From Bog-113 sp963752695 (GTDB lineage Bacteria > Acidobacteriota > Terriglobia > Bryobacterales > Bryobacteraceae): DNA of 64,000 nucleotides. Under the pieces are notes generated by a model. The model saw only the letters and a list, made by a program, of their open reading frames with translations. It had not been told where the DNA came from and made no database searches. This document shows, in pieces, positions 41,734 through 50,765 of the stretch (position 1 is its first letter; the number at the start of each line of letters is the position of its first letter). Position numbers and translations under genes: made by a program. The stretch spans positions 558,001 to 622,000 of the forward strand of contig CAVVZB010000002.1 of the NCBI GenBank assembly GCA_963752695.1. Reading direction: 5' to 3'.

Positions 41734-43677
41734 TCAAGGATTGCATCCGCCGTCGTCGGCGGTCTGCCAATCGCGTGGGTCGATACTTTCGCCCACGGTC
41801 ACATAGCCGAAGCGCTGCGCGCGCTCGATTGGGTTCAGTTCGGTCGGCGTCTGCGGTTCGCTGTCAGCGTTGTAAGGCGGACGGAACAACGTCGTCGAAT
41901 GTCCGATCGCATTCTCTAGAATTCGTTGCGTCGACGACAGTTCCAATTCCACCCGGTAGTCCGATACAGTGGCGATGTTTGGATGCGTATAAGTGTGGTT
42001 CCCGATCTGGTGACCTTCGCGGTACTCCCGCTTGATCAAGCCGATGTTCCGCTCCGCGTTCACGCCGATCACAAAGAATGTCGCCGGAACATTGTAGTGC
42101 TTCAGGATGTTCAGAACTTTCGGGGTGTACTCCGGATCGGGTCCGTCGTCGAAACTCAACGCCAGAACTTTCTGATCGGTCATCCCGCTGTCTTCCACCA
42201 CATAGTAAGTGGGGAAGACTTTGTAGACCTCGGTGTAATCGTCATCGTCTGGAGTTGTAGGCTTGCTAACTACCCGCGACCCATCGTGCGGCGTCTGAAG
42301 TATTCGTAGGAATTCGCCGCCCGCGTAAGGGTTCACCTGCTTTTCCGCGGTGAGCAAATCCAATTGTTTCGGATTGTAGTTATCATCCGGCCATGCTTCC
42401 CGCTGCAGCACGTTCCAGACCGCCGGATCTTCGGCCCCGAGCCGCCACACTCCGACGCCCTTGAACCCGCCGTTGTGAACAGCCTGCGCCATATTGAGAG
42501 CCGTCACTCCGTCCAGAAACCAGATCTCATGCTGTAAGTTGTCATGCGTGTAGCGCAGCACGGGGTTGGCTTGGTCGGTATCCCATTCCACTTTGGCGTT
42601 GGATGCGTTGGCCACCGCCGCCGACATCACTTCGTTGAATCCGATTTCCGTGCTCGTCGTGCTTCCGATGACCCAGTCGTAACCGTAAGCACCCATCCCG
42701 ATCACTAACTTCTCCGCAGGCACCATCTTGGCTAATTTCTCCAAGTGATCCTCGAACCAGGTCTCGGATGCTACCGGTCCTGGAGTTCCCGATTGGTAAT
42801 GTTCGTCATACACCATCGGCAACAACAGATCGTCCGCCGCCGCTAGCCGCTTCAGATCGTAGGCCTCGTCGTCCACCGGTGTATCTTCGGTCACCAGCAG
42901 CCCGAGCGGTCCCAAACGGGCTTTCAGTTCCTGCATGAAGACCACCAGCGAATCGGAATCGCCTTTGTTCAACTGTTCGAAATCGATGTTGATGCCTTGA
43001 TACTTATGTTCAGTCAAATTGCTGACAATGTTCTCGATCAAGGTGTGCCGCAGCGCCGCGCTTTTAATGATGCGCCGGACATCGGCATCCTGCCAGCTGT
43101 CCCGGTAATTTGTCAGCATCGGGATAATCGGTAAGTTGGCCTGACGCGCGATCGTCACCACTGTCGGGTCCGACTGATCGTCAATATCACCTTTGTCATT
43201 CTGCAGAATGAACCACTCCGGCACCAGGTGCGTCAGGTGGGCCAGGTTGATGCGTAGCGAGACGATACTTGCGCGGTCCCAGTTCACATAGAAGCCGAAA
43301 ACATACGGCTTGTCTCCGCCCGCCTTCGCCGCCTGCTTGGGATGGATCACCGGAGATGCCGAACGCACGTACTTGACTTCTTTGGCATCCTTCCGCATGT
43401 CCTTGCGGGTCTTCAACGGGATCTTGAACGGAATGTTGAACTCCGGCCGCTGACCCTTGATGATCGACCGGACTTCCACCTGGTTCGGGGTCGCCGTGAT
43501 CGGGTTCTCGGGCAGCCCGATCGTCGGCAGTTTGTAGTTGGCAAACAGCGCCAGCACGAAAACAACCAACAGCAGGAAGAAGACGATACCGAAGGTTTGG
43601 ATTGCGCGCTGGAAGCGCGTCCACCGCTTCCCGGTCGGATCGTAAAAAATGAAGGGTTGGGAGGGCTGCTCGGCCAT
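41734..43677 (-). CDS. GH18-like plus polysaccharide deacetylase half of the split protein
   Basis: N-terminal part of the same polyprotein. An N-terminal membrane anchor (about 32-50) precedes a GH18-like barrel (from PYVFGFYVNWDR to about residue 435). Its catalytic segment reads YQGINIDFEQL, so the glutamate is present while the first Asp of DxxDxDxE is changed. A NodB deacetylase domain follows: ALSFDDGPDP, NHTYTHPNI and FRPPYNADSE. Reading stops at 41734 after ...ESIDPRDWQT because of one extra base at 41761-41762. Related intact proteins are about 1,100 residues. It diverges from an aldo/keto reductase gene. Confidence 0.85.
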   Translation of the reverse strand: MAEQPSQPFIFYDPTGKRWTRFQRAIQTFGIVFFLLLVVFVLALFANYKLPTIGLPENPITATPNQVEVRSIIKGQRPEFNIPFKIPLKTRKDMRKDAKEVKYVRSASPVIHPKQAAKAGGDKPYVFGFYVNWDRASIVSLRINLAHLTHLVPEWFILQNDKGDIDDQSDPTVVTIARQANLPIIPMLTNYRDSWQDADVRRIIKSAALRHTLIENIVSNLTEHKYQGINIDFEQLNKGDSDSLVVFMQELKARLGPLGLLVTEDTPVDDEAYDLKRLAAADDLLLPMVYDEHYQSGTPGPVASETWFEDHLEKLAKMVPAEKLVIGMGAYGYDWVIGSTTSTEIGFNEVMSAAVANASNAKVEWDTDQANPVLRYTHDNLQHEIWFLDGVTALNMAQAVHNGGFKGVGVWRLGAEDPAVWNVLQREAWPDDNYNPKQLDLLTAEKQVNPYAGGEFLRILQTPHDGSRVVSKPTTPDDDDYTEVYKVFPTYYVVEDSGMTDQKVLALSFDDGPDPEYTPKVLNILKHYNVPATFFVIGVNAERNIGLIKREYREGHQIGNHTYTHPNIATVSDYRVELELSSTQRILENAIGHSTTLFRPPYNADSEPQTPTELNPIERAQRFGYVTVGESIDPRDWQTADDGGCNP

Positions 43678-43752
43678 ATCTGCTTTTTCTTAGAGTAACG
43701 TTAGGGCAACGGTAGAGTGATGTTTTACCCATACTCGCTTCCCAAAGTTCGC

Positions 43753-43758
43753 TACCAT
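43753..43758 (+). promoter_or_regulatory. Candidate -10 of the aldo/keto reductase gene
   Basis: TACCAT ends eight bases before ATG 43767; only a weak GGAA lies between. Confidence 0.35.
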
Positions 43759-43766
43759 CGTCGGAA

Positions 43767-44669
43767 ATGGAATATCGAAAGTTAGGCAATACGGGCGAGT
43801 CCGTCTCAGCCATGGCCCTGGGCGGCTGGCATATTGGTCCCGGCGCGATCGAAAGCGACTCCGACGCCGAGCGCGTCATGCATCAAGCCATGGCCGAAGG
43901 CATCAACTTCTTCGATAACGCGTGGGATTACCACGAGGGCGGATCCGAAGAACGCATGGGCCGGGCTCTTGAAGGCGGACGCCGCCAGAAGGTGTTCCTC
44001 ATGACGAAGGTCTGCAATCGCGATTACGCCGGCGCCATGCAGCACCTGGAAGATTCGCTGCGCCGTCTCAAGACCGACTACGTCGACCTTTGGCAATTCC
44101 ACGAGATCAACTACGATAACGATCCGGAATGGGTCTTCACCCGTGGCGGTATCGAAGCTGCCGTCAAAGCCCGCGAGCAGGGCAAAGTCCGCTTCATTGG
44201 TTTCACCGGCCATAAGGACCCACGCATTCACCTCGATATGCTCTCCCGTCCGTTTCTCTGGGACACCTGCCAGTTCCCGGTCAATGTAATGGACGCTCAC
44301 TACCGCAGCTTTATTCGGCAGGTCATTCCCGTCTGCCGCCAAAAGGGCGTCGGCGTTATCGGGATGAAAGGACTAGGCGGCGGCTATCCCACTGGAACCA
44401 TCCTGGACAAAACGCCGCTTTCCGCTTCCGACTGCTATCGCTTCGCTTTCTCGCAGGATGTCGACACGCAGGTCATCGCCTGCACCTCGCTCCAGCAGCT
44501 CTCGGAGAACAGTGGGCTGCTCAAGCCACTGGTCAGAATGGGCTCGGAAGAACAGAACGTGCTTTTGGCCAAAATCCGCGACGTAGCGACGGACGGCCGC
44601 TGTGAAAAATTCAAAAGCACTTCGAACTTTGACGGACCTTATCATCTGAAGCAGCACGATTTTGCGTAG
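43767..44669 (+). CDS. Aldo/keto reductase
   Basis: An NADPH-dependent reductase of 300 residues with the TIM-barrel aldo/keto reductase tetrad: Asp50, Tyr55, Lys81 and His112 (NAWDYHEGG, FLMTKV, LWQFHEI). Start MEYRKLGNTGESVSAMALGG is typical. No Tat or signal peptide and no Fe-S motif is seen. Physiological substrate is unknown. The glutathione peroxidase gene begins 12 bases after its stop with a good ribosome site, so the two are probably cotranscribed. Confidence 0.9.
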   Translation: MEYRKLGNTGESVSAMALGGWHIGPGAIESDSDAERVMHQAMAEGINFFDNAWDYHEGGSEERMGRALEGGRRQKVFLMTKVCNRDYAGAMQHLEDSLRRLKTDYVDLWQFHEINYDNDPEWVFTRGGIEAAVKAREQGKVRFIGFTGHKDPRIHLDMLSRPFLWDTCQFPVNVMDAHYRSFIRQVIPVCRQKGVGVIGMKGLGGGYPTGTILDKTPLSASDCYRFAFSQDVDTQVIACTSLQQLSENSGLLKPLVRMGSEEQNVLLAKIRDVATDGRCEKFKSTSNFDGPYHLKQHDFA

Positions 44670-44681
44670 ACTGGAGGAACC

Positions 44682-45209
44682 ATGCCAATCAAATCAATAA
44701 TCGCGGCGGCCCTGTTCGCGGCTAGCCTCTCGGCTTCCACCATTTACGACTACTCCATGAAGACCATCGACGGCGCCCCCAAGCCTCTTTCCGAATACAA
44801 GGGAAAAGTGGTGTTGGTGGTGAACGTCGCCAGCAAATGTGGGTTCACTCCTCAGTACGAAGGCTTGGAATCGATGTACAAGAAGTATAAGGATCGCGGC
44901 CTGGTCGTTCTCGGTTTCCCGGCCAACAACTTCATGGCGCAGGAACCCGGCACGAACGAAGAAATCAAACAGTTCTGCACCCGCAAGTACAACGTCGATT
45001 TCCCGATGTTTTCCAAAATCGACGTGAAGGGGGATTCCGAAGCTCCGCTCTATCACTACTTGACCAGCGCCAAGGGCGGCGACATCAAGTGGAACTTCAC
45101 AAAGTTTCTGATCGGGCGCGACGGCCAAATCCTCGCTCGGTTCGAGCCCGATGTGAAGCCGGAGTCTCCGGAAGTCACTGCGGCTTTGGAAGCGGCGCTG
45201 AAGCACTAG
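44682..45209 (+). CDS. Glutathione peroxidase family protein, exported
   Basis: Thiol peroxidase of 175 residues. A signal peptide (about 1-19, LSAST) precedes NVASKCGFTPQYEGLE with peroxidatic Cys53, NNFMAQEPGT with Gln87, and KWNFTKFLIG with the conserved Trp and Asn. Cysteine replaces selenocysteine, as usual in bacteria; such proteins normally use thioredoxin rather than glutathione. Export to the periplasm is unusual. GGAGG lies six bases before the ATG. Its 3' end overlaps the convergent M61 peptidase gene by 35 bases. Confidence 0.93.
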   Translation: MPIKSIIAAALFAASLSASTIYDYSMKTIDGAPKPLSEYKGKVVLVVNVASKCGFTPQYEGLESMYKKYKDRGLVVLGFPANNFMAQEPGTNEEIKQFCTRKYNVDFPMFSKIDVKGDSEAPLYHYLTSAKGGDIKWNFTKFLIGRDGQILARFEPDVKPESPEVTAALEAALKH

Positions 45210-47070
45210 AGGCTTCTGTCGAACTTAGCCATGCCTCCAGGTTTTGCTTTTGAGCGGCGGTCGCGTTTGGCAAAATCTGGAGTTGCCAGTCCGGCCCGGG
45301 CTCCTCGCCTAGCGTGATCGGAACATGTAGCACCCGGTCCCGGCGGCTGATAAGCACGTCCAGCCGCTCACCTGGCGCGTATTGCTCCAGCCTTTGCGCC
45401 CACCCCTCGCCAGCGACGCGCCAATCGTCAACCGCCAGAATTTCGTCGTCCACCGCGAACCCGGCCATCTCCCCGGGCGTGTTCCGCGGAATCTGGGACA
45501 CCAGCAAGCGCCCCGCGTTGACCCTCGTCTGAAGCCCGGTCCAGGCTTTAGCGCGGCCATCGGCCTTCACTGGTTCCACCTTCTTGAACTGCAATCCAAA
45601 CCAATCAAGAGCCTCGGAATAGTCCAGTTCCTCGGTCGTGTCCAGCACCTTACGAAACCATGCTTCTAAATTTGTTCCGGCAATCGAGCTAGCCCCGGAG
45701 ACGAACCCCTCCCGCGTATACCCCCGCTCACCAGAGAAACGCTCGTAAGCCAGCCGCATCAAATCGTCGAGGCTGCGCTGGCCTCCGGTCGCGCGCCGCA
45801 ACTTGGCGTCCAGCAGCCAGGCCACAACCGACCCTTTGGTGTAGTAGCTGATCGAAGTATTGGCGGAGTTTTCGTCCGGGCGATAAGCCTTAATCCACGC
45901 GTCGTACGACGCCATGCTGAGCGGCTGCGCCAATCGGCCCGGCGTGGTCTGCAAAGTTCGGATCTGGGTGGAGAGCGCGTCTCCCCACCCGTCAGCCGCG
46001 GCGCCAAAGCCCAGATATTCGCCCTCGGTTGCCAAGCCCGCCCGCCGCGCCATCAGGCCGGAGTAGTAATCGGTGAAGCCTTCCGCTATCCAGAGGTTCT
46101 GCGTATAGACTTCGTTCTCGTAGTCGAAGGGCCCCAACTCTTTCGGACGAAGCCGCTTCACATTCCAGGCGTGGAAAAACTCATGACTCACCAGGCCTAG
46201 CCAGCTGAGATAACTTTTGTGCGTGCGCGTGGCGTAGCGGCCGCTCATGATGGTGAGCGAGTTCTTGTGTTCCAGACCGCCGCCCGCGTCCACGATCAGG
46301 TTGAGGAAAACGTATTTCTCGTAAGGTAGCGAGCCCCACAGCTTGCGATTCTGCTCAACCAGCTTCCGGACATCGAGAGCGGCGCGATTCCCGTCCCAAA
46401 GCGCCGATTCCCCCTCGTTCACCAAGTAGTGTTTTTTTCCTTCGACCTCGAACTCGTGCACGATCGGGCTCCCGGCAAGGATCGGTGAATCGACCAGCGT
46501 GTCGTAATCCGGGGCGCTGAAATGATTTGGACGTAGCTCCTTCATGCCGCTGATAGACAGCTTCCATCCGGCGGGCAGTTCAATCTCGACCGCGTGCTCG
46601 CGGGGCGAGGAATCAGCAATACTTAAGAACGTCGCCGCACCGTTCAGCAGAGCGAAGTTCTCGTCCACCCAGTTGGTCCTGACGGACATTTCGCGGCAGT
46701 ACACGCGATAATGAACCGTGACAGGCGACGAGCCTGCTGAGGCAATCCGCCAGCGATTTTTTCGGGTCTTCTCGATCGTGAGCGCGTTTCCGGCGGAATC
46801 GGTCGCCCGAAGATCTTCGAGATTGCGGGAATACTCCCGGACCAGATAGGAACCGGGCGTCCAGACGGGCAGGAACAGCAACAGATCTCCGTGGGCGGCG
46901 GGTGGGAACACGGCATCGACCTCGGCATAGTGCGTCACCGGGGCGGGGAATCGGACGGTGTAGCGCACTGCCTCAAGAGTCTGCGCCTCCAGGTCAGGTG
47001 CAGTGAGGCGAAGGCCGGTCACGTCAAGCAAGGCGGCTCCCGCCAGGAAAATTCGTAACCACCATCGCAC
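45175..47070 (-). CDS. M61 family peptidase with PDZ domain, exported
   Basis: A zinc aminopeptidase of 631 residues with the architecture of glycyl aminopeptidase-type M61. An N-terminal signal peptide is followed by a beta-rich domain (VWTPGSYLVREYSRNLEDLRA) and the catalytic domain with HEFFH (296-300) in SHEFFHAWNVKRLRPKEL. A PDZ domain lies near 515-600 (INP-like FAVDDEILAVDDWRV). The start is GTG 47070, five bases after a perfect TATAAT with no ribosome site, the clearest leaderless-type start in the window. It diverges from the FecR-like gene. Confidence 0.93.
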   Translation of the reverse strand: MRWWLRIFLAGAALLDVTGLRLTAPDLEAQTLEAVRYTVRFPAPVTHYAEVDAVFPPAAHGDLLLFLPVWTPGSYLVREYSRNLEDLRATDSAGNALTIEKTRKNRWRIASAGSSPVTVHYRVYCREMSVRTNWVDENFALLNGAATFLSIADSSPREHAVEIELPAGWKLSISGMKELRPNHFSAPDYDTLVDSPILAGSPIVHEFEVEGKKHYLVNEGESALWDGNRAALDVRKLVEQNRKLWGSLPYEKYVFLNLIVDAGGGLEHKNSLTIMSGRYATRTHKSYLSWLGLVSHEFFHAWNVKRLRPKELGPFDYENEVYTQNLWIAEGFTDYYSGLMARRAGLATEGEYLGFGAAADGWGDALSTQIRTLQTTPGRLAQPLSMASYDAWIKAYRPDENSANTSISYYTKGSVVAWLLDAKLRRATGGQRSLDDLMRLAYERFSGERGYTREGFVSGASSIAGTNLEAWFRKVLDTTEELDYSEALDWFGLQFKKVEPVKADGRAKAWTGLQTRVNAGRLLVSQIPRNTPGEMAGFAVDDEILAVDDWRVAGEGWAQRLEQYAPGERLDVLISRRDRVLHVPITLGEEPGPDWQLQILPNATAAQKQNLEAWLSSTEASSASAPLPKPQ

Positions 47071-47075
47071 GTTCG

Positions 47076-47081
47076 ATTATA
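47076..47081 (-). promoter_or_regulatory. Perfect -10 box five bases before the M61 peptidase start
   Basis: TATAAT on the minus strand ends five bases before GTG 47070. The gap is too small for a leader and a ribosome site, which points to a leaderless transcript. Confidence 0.6.
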
Positions 47082-47182
47082 TGCGGGACCGCCCGGATCA
47101 AATCGCTCATGGTGGTGCAAAACCACCAGCGTTGCAACCGGGTGAAGGCTTCTAAATCATTAACAATGAAACTACTTGTGGG

Positions 47183-49306
47183 ATGGCAGAGTCCATGCAT
47201 AGTGAAAGGCGCGCTTCCATGCGCAGTGTGTGGCACATGACCTCAAGAATTGCTAGTCTCGCTTCTTTAGTCTTGTTTTCGATTTCGGCAATCGCCCAAC
47301 AGGCACCTCCTCCCGGCTCGGCGGCCCCGGCGGATGAGGCGGGTCCGGGCGTGGCTCGAATCAGCATGATTTCGGGGGATGTTTCCGTCAAACGCGGGGA
47401 TTCGGGCGACGCAGTTGCGGCGGTCGTGAATGCGCCATTGCTCGTTGCCGATACAATTGCGACCGGGCCGGAGGCTCGCGCGGAGGTGCAGTTCGACTCC
47501 GGCCACCGCTTCCGTCTCGGCAGCGAAGTGGAAGCTCGCCTTGCGGAGATTCAGAATGGTAAGTACCGGATGGAATTGGCTCACGGTACAGTGGCACTCA
47601 GCGTTCTGCGGGATTCTGCTTCACAGGCAGAAGTGAGCACTCCGAATATCTCCATGCGGCCAACTCAGCGCGGCCTGTATCGCGTGACCGTCAGCGACGA
47701 TGGTCAGACCACGGTAACAGTGCGTGCCGGTGAAGCTGAAATCTACTCCGAAAAAGGGACCGAGCATCTCACCCAGGGTCAATCGATGATTGTTCGCGGG
47801 AACGCCGACGACCCTGAGTTTCAGATTGTGGCTGGCATTCAGCGCGATGAATGGGACTCGTGGAACGAACAGCGTGATCAAGCGCTAAGTCACGCCGATA
47901 GCTACCGTTACGTGAATCCGGAGATCCCCGGAGCCGAAGAGTTGGACGGTCAGGGAACCTGGGTGAATGACCCTGCCTATGGTAAGGTTTGGGCGCCGCG
48001 GGTCAGCCCGGATTGGGCTCCTTATCGCGAGGGCCGCTGGACGTGGGAAGACTACTACGGTTGGACTTGGGTCAGTAATGACCCGTGGGGTTGGGCACCG
48101 TACCATTACGGGAACTGGTACTACGGTTCGGTTGGATGGTGCTGGTACCCCGGAATTTATAGCCGTCCGGTGTTCTGGCGTCCCGCGCTAGTGGCGTTCT
48201 TCGGCTTTGGTGGCGGTGGCTTTGGTGGCGTAGGGTTCGGAGTCGGCTTTGGATTTGGTGGGTTCGGACATGTTGGCTGGCTGCCGCTTGCTCCCTTTGA
48301 ACCGTTTCATCCCTGGTATGGACGCGGTTTCGGTGGTCGAGGCTTTGCAGGAAACTACAACATCACAAACGTGAATATCACGAACATTTACCGCAATGCG
48401 CGAGTAAATGGAGCGATCAGCGGCGTTGCCGCAGCTTCGTTCACGGGCGGTCGATTCGGTGCGATCACACGCGTCAATCAGGAGCAGGTGCGTACCGCTG
48501 GCTTAGTCCGCGGCGCCTTACCGATCGCACCCACGGCAAATAATCTCCGGTTCTCCGACCGCGCGACTTCGGTGACGCCGACACACTTCGGCGGCACGAA
48601 CTTCTCTAGTCAGAATCGTTCTTCGATCGCAAGTCCGGTTCCTTTTTCGCAGCAGCGGCAGGCAATTCAGCAGTCTGCCCAGCGCTACTCCCAGTCGGTA
48701 AATTCGCCAGGAACACGGTCGTATTCGACTGGGCAGCCTTCTGTTGGCGGCAACTCATCGTGGGGACGATTCGGTGCCCCTGGAGCGACTTCTTCGGCTC
48801 CCAGCGGCCGGCGGGCTGCAAGTCCTGTAGCTGCTCAATCGGCCCCGGGCTGGGCTCGCTTCGGCAGTCCGAGTGGTCCGTCTTCCGTAAACCGTAGCTC
48901 GTACGGGCGGAATGTACCACCGCCCGCGACTTCGGTATATGGGCAGAACTCTCAGTCGCTGCGCCTCTCGCAGCCGATGGTCCATAGCCGATCATCAGAT
49001 CAGCCGGGTGGTGGCGGTTACTCGTCGGGGCAGGGTTACAATGCACCGCGCTATAACACGCCCGCTTACAACGCCCCTCGATACAATACACCAAGCTACA
49101 ATGCGCCGAGAAGCTATAACTCGCCAAGTTACAACTCGCCAAGTTACAACGCGCCGCGAAGTTCCGGATCTCCAGGCTATAGTGCGCCCAGATCGTACAG
49201 TGCTCCGGCGGCGTCTCATAACTCGGGTGGCGGCTCACAGCATACGGCACCCGTAAGTCATTCGAGCAATGGCGGCGGTGGCGGTAGCAGTTCACACCAC
49301 CGCTAA
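47183..49306 (+). CDS. FecR domain protein with aromatic-rich region and YNAP repeats
   Basis: An exported protein of up to 707 residues; starts at 47195, 47219 or 47237 are also possible. The signal sequence ends SISAIAQQ. A FecR-like domain follows (about 50-215, VSVKRGDSGD and FDSGHRFRLGSEVEARL), then a Trp/Tyr-rich segment (WAPRVSPDWAPYREGRWTW and WVSNDPWGWAPYHYGNWYYG), as in DUF6600 proteins, then a Gly/Phe-rich stretch. The Ser/Gln-rich C-terminus ends in tandem YNAPR/YNSPS repeats and a His/Gly tail. It is probably surface-located; function is unknown. It converges with tadG with a one-base gap. Confidence 0.8.
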   Translation: MAESMHSERRASMRSVWHMTSRIASLASLVLFSISAIAQQAPPPGSAAPADEAGPGVARISMISGDVSVKRGDSGDAVAAVVNAPLLVADTIATGPEARAEVQFDSGHRFRLGSEVEARLAEIQNGKYRMELAHGTVALSVLRDSASQAEVSTPNISMRPTQRGLYRVTVSDDGQTTVTVRAGEAEIYSEKGTEHLTQGQSMIVRGNADDPEFQIVAGIQRDEWDSWNEQRDQALSHADSYRYVNPEIPGAEELDGQGTWVNDPAYGKVWAPRVSPDWAPYREGRWTWEDYYGWTWVSNDPWGWAPYHYGNWYYGSVGWCWYPGIYSRPVFWRPALVAFFGFGGGGFGGVGFGVGFGFGGFGHVGWLPLAPFEPFHPWYGRGFGGRGFAGNYNITNVNITNIYRNARVNGAISGVAAASFTGGRFGAITRVNQEQVRTAGLVRGALPIAPTANNLRFSDRATSVTPTHFGGTNFSSQNRSSIASPVPFSQQRQAIQQSAQRYSQSVNSPGTRSYSTGQPSVGGNSSWGRFGAPGATSSAPSGRRAASPVAAQSAPGWARFGSPSGPSSVNRSSYGRNVPPPATSVYGQNSQSLRLSQPMVHSRSSDQPGGGGYSSGQGYNAPRYNTPAYNAPRYNTPSYNAPRSYNSPSYNSPSYNAPRSSGSPGYSAPRSYSAPAASHNSGGGSQHTAPVSHSSNGGGGGSSSHHR
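49037..49212 (+). repeat. Degenerate tandem repeats coding Tyr-Asn-(Ala/Thr/Ser)-Pro units
   Basis: A run of near 12-15-base units, each encoding YNAPR, YNTPS, YNSPS or a variant. It lies near the C-terminal end of the FecR-like gene. It is a protein repeat, not a CRISPR array: there are no equal spacers. Confidence 0.8.
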
Positions 49307-49307
49307 G

Positions 49308-50765
49308 TCATTTCGCAAGTCTCAAGATCTCGGATGCAATCCGGTTGAAAGCCCCCGCCAGCTGCGAAGCGTCGGGGGCATATACATATAGACCGGCGGG
49401 TAGAGTGGGATCGTAGCTCGAGGCTGTCGGATCGTTTGCGATGCGCTTGAGGAAGTCATGATCGATCCAGCCATCCCCACCCAAGCCGATGGAATAGATC
49501 ACGGTCGCGAAGGTACGATCATTGCGGATTCGCCGGCCAGCATCATCTGCCGCATTAGTTGACGCGTATACTACCGCCGTCGGAGTGTCCACGCGCATCT
49601 GTCCCGCATAGGCATCTCCAGACGGATAGGTGTCGACTGGCTTGTACCCTACTGTTGAATTCCCCCACGAATCGAGTGGCGGAATAAAGGCGATATCGTT
49701 TCTGACGTAGACAACGCCTTTTTGAGAGAACGCGCAGCCCGGGGCTTGGATCAACGGATCAACAGTACTCGAGATGTTGGTTCCCGCAGTGTCCATGATG
49801 CCCGTCGTGTAACCTGTCGTGGCTCCATCGGGCGCACCTTGCGCAAGCACGCCATTTAGCGTGGCCGTTGCTGGATTGCCGGTTACCTTGCAAGTTGTCG
49901 GGGGTACTCCGGAGACCAGGGTCGACGTTTGGATGGGGTCATAGCGGGTATCGGTCTGGAGCTTCAGCGGAAACGGCGCGGCGATCCCGTTCGGTTGCCC
50001 GTCCGTAAAATAGACGATCAAGTTCAATGCGCCCGGCTCATTGATCGCCAGGATTTGCTGGTAAGCCAGCCACAGCGCCTGCGCCGAACCGGTGTTGCCG
50101 CTGCACTTAATCTGGGCAACCGTGGAACCGATGTTTGGGGACGTCGACTTGAAGCTTACGGTTGAGGGGAAATCGACGTGCGCACTGGCCTTGAAAGTGA
50201 TCAGCCCCAAACGATCGCGGCCGTTAGTGAACTTATCGGCGAACGCGGCCGCATTGGCCTTCATAGTGCTGCATGGAGTTCCGGCCATGGAACCGGAGCG
50301 GTCGAGAGTGAGAATGATATTGACATCGCGCCGCGACGCTTGACCACTGGCATTCACCTGCCCGGTGGTCTTGCCAATGATCGCAAGGAAAGATAGAGGA
50401 AACGTGGCAGTGGCCTGGACGGAGACAGTCCTGGTCTTATAAGCTGTTTCCTGAATCGAACTTTGGACGACGACATTTGAAGTGCCGTAAATGCCATCCG
50501 GGAAATTGGCTTTCAGGTATTGGTTCACGGTAGCTTGAGCCGCGGCAGTCTGGCTGGCCAAATCCAGCCCGATGCTGAGAGATCGCGCTCCGGCTAACGC
50601 GGCCGCGTCGACAGCGCTAGACAAGCGGGTTTGGGTAAGGTAGCCCATACCGGAGTCAATTGCAAGGCCGACCATCGGGATCACCGCGAACAGTAACATC
50701 AGAGTGACCAGGAGAAGCGTCGCTCCTTTTTCCCGCGAGCGCGTCTGACTCTTCAAGCGGCTCAA
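49308..50765 (-). CDS. tadG: TadG-like pilus protein with vWA domain
   Basis: A 485-residue member of the TadG family. A prepilin/anchor-like N-terminus, REKGATLLLVTLMLLFAVIPMVGLAIDSG, is followed by a pseudopilin-type Ala-rich stretch and a vWA domain with metal site DRSGS (155-159, in ILTLDRSGSM). The C-terminal part, IGLGGDGWIDHDFLKRIANDP, belongs to the same domain. TadG proteins are envelope-anchored parts of the Tad/Flp pilus machine; a vWA domain is common. It is the last gene of the operon and overlaps tadE by four bases (ATGA). Confidence 0.9.
   Translation of the reverse strand: MSRLKSQTRSREKGATLLLVTLMLLFAVIPMVGLAIDSGMGYLTQTRLSSAVDAAALAGARSLSIGLDLASQTAAAQATVNQYLKANFPDGIYGTSNVVVQSSIQETAYKTRTVSVQATATFPLSFLAIIGKTTGQVNASGQASRRDVNIILTLDRSGSMAGTPCSTMKANAAAFADKFTNGRDRLGLITFKASAHVDFPSTVSFKSTSPNIGSTVAQIKCSGNTGSAQALWLAYQQILAINEPGALNLIVYFTDGQPNGIAAPFPLKLQTDTRYDPIQTSTLVSGVPPTTCKVTGNPATATLNGVLAQGAPDGATTGYTTGIMDTAGTNISSTVDPLIQAPGCAFSQKGVVYVRNDIAFIPPLDSWGNSTVGYKPVDTYPSGDAYAGQMRVDTPTAVVYASTNAADDAGRRIRNDRTFATVIYSIGLGGDGWIDHDFLKRIANDPTASSYDPTLPAGLYVYAPDASQLAGAFNRIASEILRLAK

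Noticed and set aside
41734..41770. Programmed ribosomal frameshift joining the two polyprotein halves
   Set aside because: No slippery heptamer or following structure was found; a single-base insertion explains the break.
49037..49212. Possible CRISPR-like direct repeats
   Set aside because: The repeats are in frame and encode YNAP-type units; no constant-length spacers, no cas genes.
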